From positions 1 through 11,579 of the forward strand of contig JBKECI010000015.1 in the NCBI GenBank assembly GCA_047974405.1: a stretch of 11,579 nt of DNA, read 5' to 3'. This document shows, piece after piece, positions 8,885 to 11,579 of the stretch; the first letter of the stretch is position 1; each line of letters starts with the position of its first letter. The DNA comes from UPXZ01 sp047974405. GTDB lineage: Bacteria > Bacteroidota > Bacteroidia > Bacteroidales > Paludibacteraceae. The notes under the pieces were generated by a model. It was not told the DNA's origin. It did not search any database and saw only the letters and a program-made list of their open reading frames with translations. The translations under genes and the position numbers were made by a program.

Positions 8885-9164
8885 ATTTATTGAAACTTTC
8901 CCTAATAAAGTGATGCACATCGGACAGCTTGTAATACAGTTTTCCGCTTATCGTATAGTAGGGGAGCTTACCAATGGAGCGATACCGTTGCAGGGAGCGG
9001 TTGCTGATTTTCAGCATTTGTAGTAAGTCTTGATTATCCAGCAATTCCTCACCGTCTATACTGTTGCGTTTCCTTTGCAGTTCGTCTATATTATCGCCCA
9101 GCATATCAAGGCGACCCATCAAGCGTTCCATCCACACCAAAAATTCAATTCTGTCAATATTCAT
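8883..9164 (-). CDS. Helix-turn-helix excisionase-like protein (Xis2d-like)
   Basis: Small DNA-binding protein with a MerR/excisionase-type winged HTH (HTH_17 family). A coiled N-terminal region (MNIDRIEFLVWMERLMGRLD...LQRKR) is followed by the DNA-binding domain over its C-terminal half: LLDNQDLLQMLKISNRSLQRYRSIGKLPYYTISGKLYYKLSDVHHFI. The last helix and wing are the usual pattern of excisionases. The start is set at ATG 9164. A GTG at 9170 would add two residues, but ATG fits the common MNIDRIEF start of these proteins. It begins 11 bp after the stop of the upstream HTH gene, so the two are surely co-transcribed. By position it corresponds to xis2d of CTnDOT, which works with IntDOT in excision. 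Intact here. The integrase partner is not in this window. Confidence 0.85.
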   Translation of the reverse strand: MNIDRIEFLVWMERLMGRLDMLGDNIDELQRKRNSIDGEELLDNQDLLQMLKISNRSLQRYRSIGKLPYYTISGKLYYKLSDVHHFIRESFNK

Positions 9165-9175
9165 AGCCACACGTT

Positions 9176-9529
9176 TTAGGATTTACCTGATTTCAGCTTT
9201 CTGCCTTTTTCGATATAGCTTTTGCCTTTTGCCATCAGCTCCTGCACATATTCGTCGTTGCTCTGTACGGCATTTGCATTCAGCATATCCTTGATTGCTC
9301 CAATGGTGTAGAAGTATTGACCGTAGATTTTTGAGTAGGCTATCTCGCCTTTGGTACGCATACGCCATAAGGCCTTTTCGCTGATGTGCAGGTATTGGCA
9401 TACCTCGTGATTGTTGAGCCACAGGTCATCATAACTTGTGTCTTCCAACCTTTTCAGATAATCGGAAATGGCAGTGATACGGCTGTTTAGCTGTTTCCAC
9501 GCTTCTTCTTCGATTGTGATTATTTTCAT
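9176..9529 (-). CDS. Helix-turn-helix excisionase-like protein (Xis2c-like)
   Basis: 117-residue protein with an N-terminal helical stretch (EEAWKQLNSRITAISDYLKRLED) and an HTH_17/excisionase-type DNA-binding domain at about 36-84 (LWLNNHEVCQYLHISEKALWRMRTKGEIAYSKIYGQYFYTIGAIKDML), followed by a basic tail. It is first in the excision operon, directly downstream of the rteC transcription unit, matching xis2c of CTnDOT. A good Shine-Dalgarno sequence, AAGGAG on the minus strand (9537-9542), lies 7 bases before the ATG. Such sites are uncommon in Bacteroidota and support this start. The gene is complete. Expected role: architectural factor bending the attachment site for integrase, and regulator of excision or transfer genes. 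Confidence 0.85.
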   Translation of the reverse strand: MKIITIEEEAWKQLNSRITAISDYLKRLEDTSYDDLWLNNHEVCQYLHISEKALWRMRTKGEIAYSKIYGQYFYTIGAIKDMLNANAVQSNDEYVQELMAKGKSYIEKGRKLKSGKS

Positions 9530-9735
9530 CGCATTGCTCCTTAATGTTTACAATGCAAAATTCCCAAAGGTGGCAGGGTTTGTCCGCCAACCCTCGCCAA
9601 TTGGTTTGGTGGTTTTTTGATTTTTTTTGCAATTAGGCAAAACCTTTGTTTAATAAGGGTTTTATCGGATTGGGGATATTTTGTAATGGAGTTTTGCCAC
9701 CATTTGCCAATTGGCATACATTGGCAAAGGGTGCA
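9530..9735 (-). promoter_or_regulatory. Upstream/leader region of the xis operon
   Basis: About 200 non-coding bases precede the first HTH gene. From the gene outward they hold the AAGGAG ribosome site (9537-9542), then an inverted repeat AGGGTT (9575-9580) and AACCCT (9589-9594) that can extend by GGC/GCC past one bulged base (9572-9598). A long T-rich run lies at about 9611-9629, and the nested palindrome is at 9693-9728. The octamer CCAATTGG occurs at 9597-9604 and again at 9707-9714. I could not identify a clear TAnnTTTG promoter on the minus strand. In CTnDOT the promoter of this operon needs activation by RteC, which would fit a weak core promoter. That link is inference. Confidence 0.5.
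9693..9728. repeat. Nested palindrome, candidate operator for the xis operon
   Basis: The inner arms form a perfect 12-bp palindrome TGCCAATTGGCA (9705-9716). The outer arms TTTGCCA (9693-9699) and TGGCAAA (9722-9728) are exact complements, symmetric about the same centre (between 9710 and 9711). The half-site TTTGCCA therefore appears twice on each side of the dyad (the inner right copy lacks the final A-run). Two dimers, or one dimer contacting two successive turns, could bind here. It lies about 160-200 bp upstream of xis2c and 60-100 bp downstream of the rteC stop, the interval where RteC would be expected to act. Binding by RteC is not shown by sequence. Confidence 0.55.
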
Positions 9736-9770
9736 AACAAAAAGGCAGTACACTTTTGATGCACTGCCTT
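9734..9770 (-). terminator. rteC: Rho-independent terminator after rteC
   Basis: On the minus strand AAGGCAGT (9770-9763) pairs with ACTGCCTT (9749-9742). The stem can grow to 11 pairs with one G-U, around a 7-base loop. It is followed by a T-rich tail (TTTTTGTTTG read through the end of the stem). It begins 22 bp after the rteC stop. It should end the rteC transcript before the xis operon, so the two are separate transcription units. Confidence 0.75.
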
Positions 9771-9791
9771 GAACGTAAGACCAGGATTAAA

Positions 9792-10637
9792 TTAAAGGTC
9801 TTCATTCATATATTCTTCAAGCGAAATTTTGAGTTGGTCTAAAAATGCAGTTCGAGAGCCTGCTCTTGTCTTCATTCTGTGGAAAGAATGATGTATATCG
9901 TTCAATGGTGTTTGGAACAGCACCTGAAAAATCAAAGCCAGTTTTCGGATGCCAATTTTTCCGTAGGCAACGGAACTTGAAGCATAGAGGGCGTAAATCA
10001 GTTCAATGAGTGCATTTTGTGAATTAGTCCAAGAAATATCCCTGTTTGTATCTCCGTTTATCATAATCATATCGGGATTTTTTTCGGGGCTTATTTTTGT
10101 AATCATATAAGTATAGAGTAATTCATTGGCTATAATGTGGGCTATTTTGTTGTCATAGTAGGTAGAAAAGCTAAGGTCGATTTCAAATACGCCACTCTTT
10201 AATCCGTCGTGGTAATTGATTTGCCCGAGCCTGAAATAAGTATGGTCACGGTCAGTCCTGTTTGCCCGATAGTACCTGTAAAAATCCTCGTTGCAGATAC
10301 TTTCCTTATATTCTGATTTGAGGGTTTTCAATAAGTTCTCAAAATAGCTTTGATGGATTTCTCCGGTGCTCACAGGACAGGTTGTTTCGATACGGAAAAC
10401 TTTGTTGTAGTAGATGAGTTTCCCTAAAATTTGCGGTTTGATGTTCTTGAAAAAATCAATTTCCTGCCGTTCATCTATAAAGCCGTCTTGTAGTACTTTG
10501 GCTTTTATTGTTCCCAACATTTCATTTAGGTACAAGGTCATTTGGTATGCCTCGTCCACCGTTCGCATCATTTGGGAAGAAAGTTTGTCTTCCTGATGCC
10601 GGATTTGCGATAATATTTTGTTCAACACGATTTCCAT
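9792..10637 (-). CDS. rteC: RteC family excision regulator
   Basis: Intact 281-residue homologue of RteC, the tetracycline-cascade regulator of CTnDOT that binds DNA and activates the adjacent excision operon. Visible family features are an N-terminal helical region, then EIDFFKNIKPQILGKLIYYNKVFRIET (about 59-85), DFYRYYRANRTDRDHTYFRLG (about 118-138), SWTNSQNALIELIYALYASSSVAYG, and a C-terminal segment IFQVLFQTPLNDIHHSFHRMKTRAGSRTAFLDQL ending EEYMNEDL. RteC proteins combine two winged-helix-like domains and need no phosphorylation. The ATG at 10637 is the only sensible start. It lies 263 bp upstream of xis2c in the same direction, as in CTnDOT, and has its own terminator. No rteA/rteB pair is nearby, so what controls its expression is unclear. 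The kinase at 18-1889 is not of RteA position or context. A dead, divergent second rteC is at 2036-2859. Confidence 0.9.
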   Translation of the reverse strand: MEIVLNKILSQIRHQEDKLSSQMMRTVDEAYQMTLYLNEMLGTIKAKVLQDGFIDERQEIDFFKNIKPQILGKLIYYNKVFRIETTCPVSTGEIHQSYFENLLKTLKSEYKESICNEDFYRYYRANRTDRDHTYFRLGQINYHDGLKSGVFEIDLSFSTYYDNKIAHIIANELLYTYMITKISPEKNPDMIMINGDTNRDISWTNSQNALIELIYALYASSSVAYGKIGIRKLALIFQVLFQTPLNDIHHSFHRMKTRAGSRTAFLDQLKISLEEYMNEDL

Positions 10638-10673
10638 AGCATAGTCTTTTAGAAGTTAGCACTATTTGTTTCG

Positions 10674-10702
10674 GAGATACAACTAATATTGATACGCCAA
10701 AA
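10674..10702 (-). promoter_or_regulatory. rteC: Possible rteC promoter with overlapping dyad
   Basis: On the minus strand TTTTGG (10702-10697) and TATCTC (10679-10674) are separated by 17 bp, near the Bacteroidota -33/-7 spacing. The -7 box keeps only the TA of TAnnTTTG, so the match is weak. The -33 element overlaps the inverted repeat CCAAA-A-TTTGG (10697-10707). The direct repeats TAATATTGA at 10684-10692 and 10711-10719 flank it, 27 bp apart. This arrangement suggests a regulated promoter about 40 bp ahead of the rteC start. Confidence 0.35.
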
Positions 10703-10737
10703 TTTGGAAATAATATTGAAACCAATCCCACAGATTA

Positions 10738-10758
10738 CCCCCAGTGGGGGAATTTTTT
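10738..10758 (+). terminator. GC hairpin followed by T-run
   Basis: CCCCC (10738-10742), loop AGT, GGGGG (10746-10750), then AATTTTTT. The form is that of a short rho-independent terminator on the plus strand, but no plus-strand gene ends just before it. It may stop antisense transcription out of rteC, or be an unrelated regulatory hairpin upstream of the rteC promoter. Confidence 0.35.
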
Positions 10759-10772
10759 CTCGCATATAGACG

Positions 10773-10804
10773 AAAAAAGGGTAAAGCAGTAGTGTACTTT
10801 ACCC
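10773..10804 (-). terminator. Hairpin with minus-strand T-run
   Basis: GGGTAAAG (10779-10786) and CTTTACCC (10797-10804) are exact complements around a 10-base loop. On the minus strand the hairpin is followed by six Ts (10778-10773). It would stop transcripts entering from the DUF1801 side before they reach rteC. No minus-strand gene is convincing to its right, so it may be a boundary insulator or the end of a lost gene. Its right arm overlaps the region of the plus-strand promoter-like site. Confidence 0.5.
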
Positions 10805-10814
10805 ATTAATTTAT

Positions 10815-10822
10815 TACATTTG
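10815..10822 (+). promoter_or_regulatory. TAnnTTTG promoter element upstream of small ORF
   Basis: TACATTTG is an exact match to the Bacteroidota -7 consensus TAnnTTTG. The -33 region is poor. It would start a transcript near 10829, just ahead of the small reading frame at 10848-11015. Confidence 0.4.
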
Positions 10823-10847
10823 CAGTAATGATTTACAAGGTAATCAA

Positions 10848-11015
10848 GTGAAAGCAAGTGCAGTAAGCACCATTACTAAATCGTTACCGATAGCACTTTC
10901 GGTTCTTGTAAACTACTTTTTATTAGCTGATTTCAGCAATTCTAATCTTTTTTATAAAAAAAGAAGATACTTTACAATTGCCGTTTTTGTCTCTTTGCAC
11001 TATAAAAAGCAATGA
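10848..11015 (+). CDS. Possible small 55-residue protein, unknown
   Basis: Uncertain reading frame starting with GTG (VKASAVSTITKSLPIALSVLVNYFLLADF...) and ending at TGA 11013-11015. Residues about 12-30 are hydrophobic enough for one membrane helix, followed by a basic stretch (YKKRR). An AAGG lies 8 bases before the GTG, and a TAnnTTTG element lies 26 bp upstream. An 8-codon frame, ATG 10828 to TGA 10851, overlaps the GTG as GTGA, which looks like a leader peptide coupled to it. I do not recognise the protein. It may be the surviving start of a longer gene cut off near 10920. The rest of the 10638-11093 gap holds only the hairpins and promoter-like sites listed separately. Confidence 0.25.
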   Translation: MKASAVSTITKSLPIALSVLVNYFLLADFSNSNLFYKKRRYFTIAVFVSLHYKKQ

Positions 11016-11044
11016 AATTAATAAAATCAAAATGTTTCGATACA

Positions 11045-11073
11045 TTGAAGAGTGACAAATCATAGTATTTTTG
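11045..11073 (+). promoter_or_regulatory. Promoter of the DUF1801 gene
   Basis: TTG (11045-11047) and TATTTTTG (11066-11073) are 18 bp apart and fit the Bacteroidota TTG / TAnnTTTG promoter. Transcription would start near 11080, about 14 bases ahead of ATG 11094. This argues against the upstream in-frame start at 11052, which lies inside the promoter. Confidence 0.6.
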
Positions 11074-11093
11074 CAAAAAAAAAACACAAAGTC

Positions 11094-11561
11094 ATGACAT
11101 CTACTGCGGAAACCCCGGAACAATACATAGAAGAACTCCCCGAAGATAGAAAAGAAATTATAAAAAAACTTCGCAAAATACTAAAAAAAAATCTCCCCGA
11201 AGGCTACGTGGAAGAGATGAGTTACGGAATGATAGGATACGTTGTTCCCTACACAATCTATCCTGCCGGGTATGCCGTAAAGCCCAAAGTACCATTGCCA
11301 TTTATCAATTTAGCATCTCAAAAAAACTATATAGCTCTTTATCACATGGCAATCTACGCCGTACCCGAATTACTCCAGTGGTTTCAGAGCGAATACCCCA
11401 AACACAGCCAAACACAGTTGGATATGGGAAAAGGGTGTATCCGGTTCAGAAAAACCGAAGACATACCCTATGGACTGATAGCAGAATTAGCTAAAAAAAT
11501 ATCTGTGAGTGCTTGGATAAATTTATATGAAAATAATATAAGAAGAAAAAACGGCAAATGA
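11094..11561 (+). CDS. DUF1801 domain protein
   Basis: Cytosolic protein of 155 residues belonging to the DUF1801 (YdhG-like) family, whose biochemical role is not established. Family features are the N-terminal PEQYIEELPEDRKEIIKKLRKILKKNLPEGYVEEMSYGMIGYVVP segment, the LASQKNYIALYHMAIYA core, and the late block DMGKGCIRFRKTEDIPYGLIAELAKKISVSAWINLYE. The start is ATG 11094 because a good promoter ends just upstream. A longer frame from 11052 would place its first codons within the -33/-7 region. The stop TGA overlaps an ATG (11558-11561), suggesting an operon with the next gene. It shows no sign of decay and reads as chromosomal flank rather than part of the mobile element. Confidence 0.85.
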   Translation: MTSTAETPEQYIEELPEDRKEIIKKLRKILKKNLPEGYVEEMSYGMIGYVVPYTIYPAGYAVKPKVPLPFINLASQKNYIALYHMAIYAVPELLQWFQSEYPKHSQTQLDMGKGCIRFRKTEDIPYGLIAELAKKISVSAWINLYENNIRRKNGK

Positions 11562-11579
11562 AATTTGAAGGGGTAAAAA
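11558..11579 (+). CDS. Start of next gene, cut by window edge
   Basis: ATG 11558 overlaps the DUF1801 stop as ATGA and opens a frame (MKFEGVK...) to the end of the window without a stop. Seven codons are too few to identify a product. The overlap is the only support. Confidence 0.35.

Noticed and set aside
9541..9753. Minus-strand 70- and 67-residue frames in the xis upstream region
   Set aside because: They overlap the rteC terminator, the palindrome and the xis2c start in the wrong frame; composition is not protein-like.
11052..11093. Upstream start for the DUF1801 protein
   Set aside because: Codons from 11052 lie within the -33/-7 promoter, and MTSTAETPEQ at 11094 is a more natural family start.
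10923..11123. Minus-strand 66-residue frame
   Set aside because: It covers the well-formed DUF1801 promoter and its first codons, has no family resemblance, and low-complexity Phe/Ile content.
1..11579. tRNA, rRNA, CRISPR array or insertion sequence
   Set aside because: No tRNA-like cloverleaf, no regularly spaced repeats with unique spacers, no transposase and no terminal inverted repeats were seen.

Overview
The window looks like a Bacteroidota chromosome segment (Flavobacteriia or Sphingobacteriia type). The basis is an AT-rich sequence, near-consensus TTG...TAnnTTTG promoters, a TPR-containing periplasmic sensor kinase, and a gene set typical of CTnDOT-like integrative conjugative elements (ICEs) of this phylum. 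No species can be named from the sequence alone.

Layout. (1) 18-1889 (+): a TPR sensor histidine kinase with no response regulator after it. (2) 2036-2859 (+): an rteC-type regulator gene killed by one frameshift and one nonsense codon. (3) 2863-10637 (-): an excision/regulation module whose transcription order is rteC, two small helix-turn-helix genes (xis2c/xis2d-like), a DUF4099/DUF3945 gene (the orf3 position), topoisomerase III (the exc position), a DUF1016 PD-(D/E)XK nuclease gene, DUF1896, and a large N6-methylase/helicase. (4) 10638-11093: a gene-poor stretch with hairpins and promoter-like sites. (5) 11094-11561 (+): a DUF1801 protein, with the first codons of a coupled next gene at the window edge.

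The order rteC - xis2c - xis2d - orf3 - exc is that of the CTnDOT excision region, where RteC activates the downstream excision operon. Here only the promoter-proximal part (rteC, both HTH genes) and the DUF1016 gene read as open. The DUF3945 gene is frameshifted. The topoisomerase has lost its start and roughly its first 75 residues and now runs into the end of the DUF3945 gene. DUF1896 has an in-frame TAG. The methylase/helicase has collapsed from a protein expected to be over 1,500 residues to about 400 codons in three frames. No integrase, mobilization or transfer gene is visible. The best reading is a decaying ICE remnant whose regulator and excisionase genes may still act on other elements in the cell.

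I found no convincing wholly new system. The items most worth a second look are the nuclease gene spliced into the excision operon with a replaced C-terminus, the nested palindrome upstream of the xis genes, a 10-bp helically phased repeat after xis2d, and the structured region between rteC and the DUF1801 gene.
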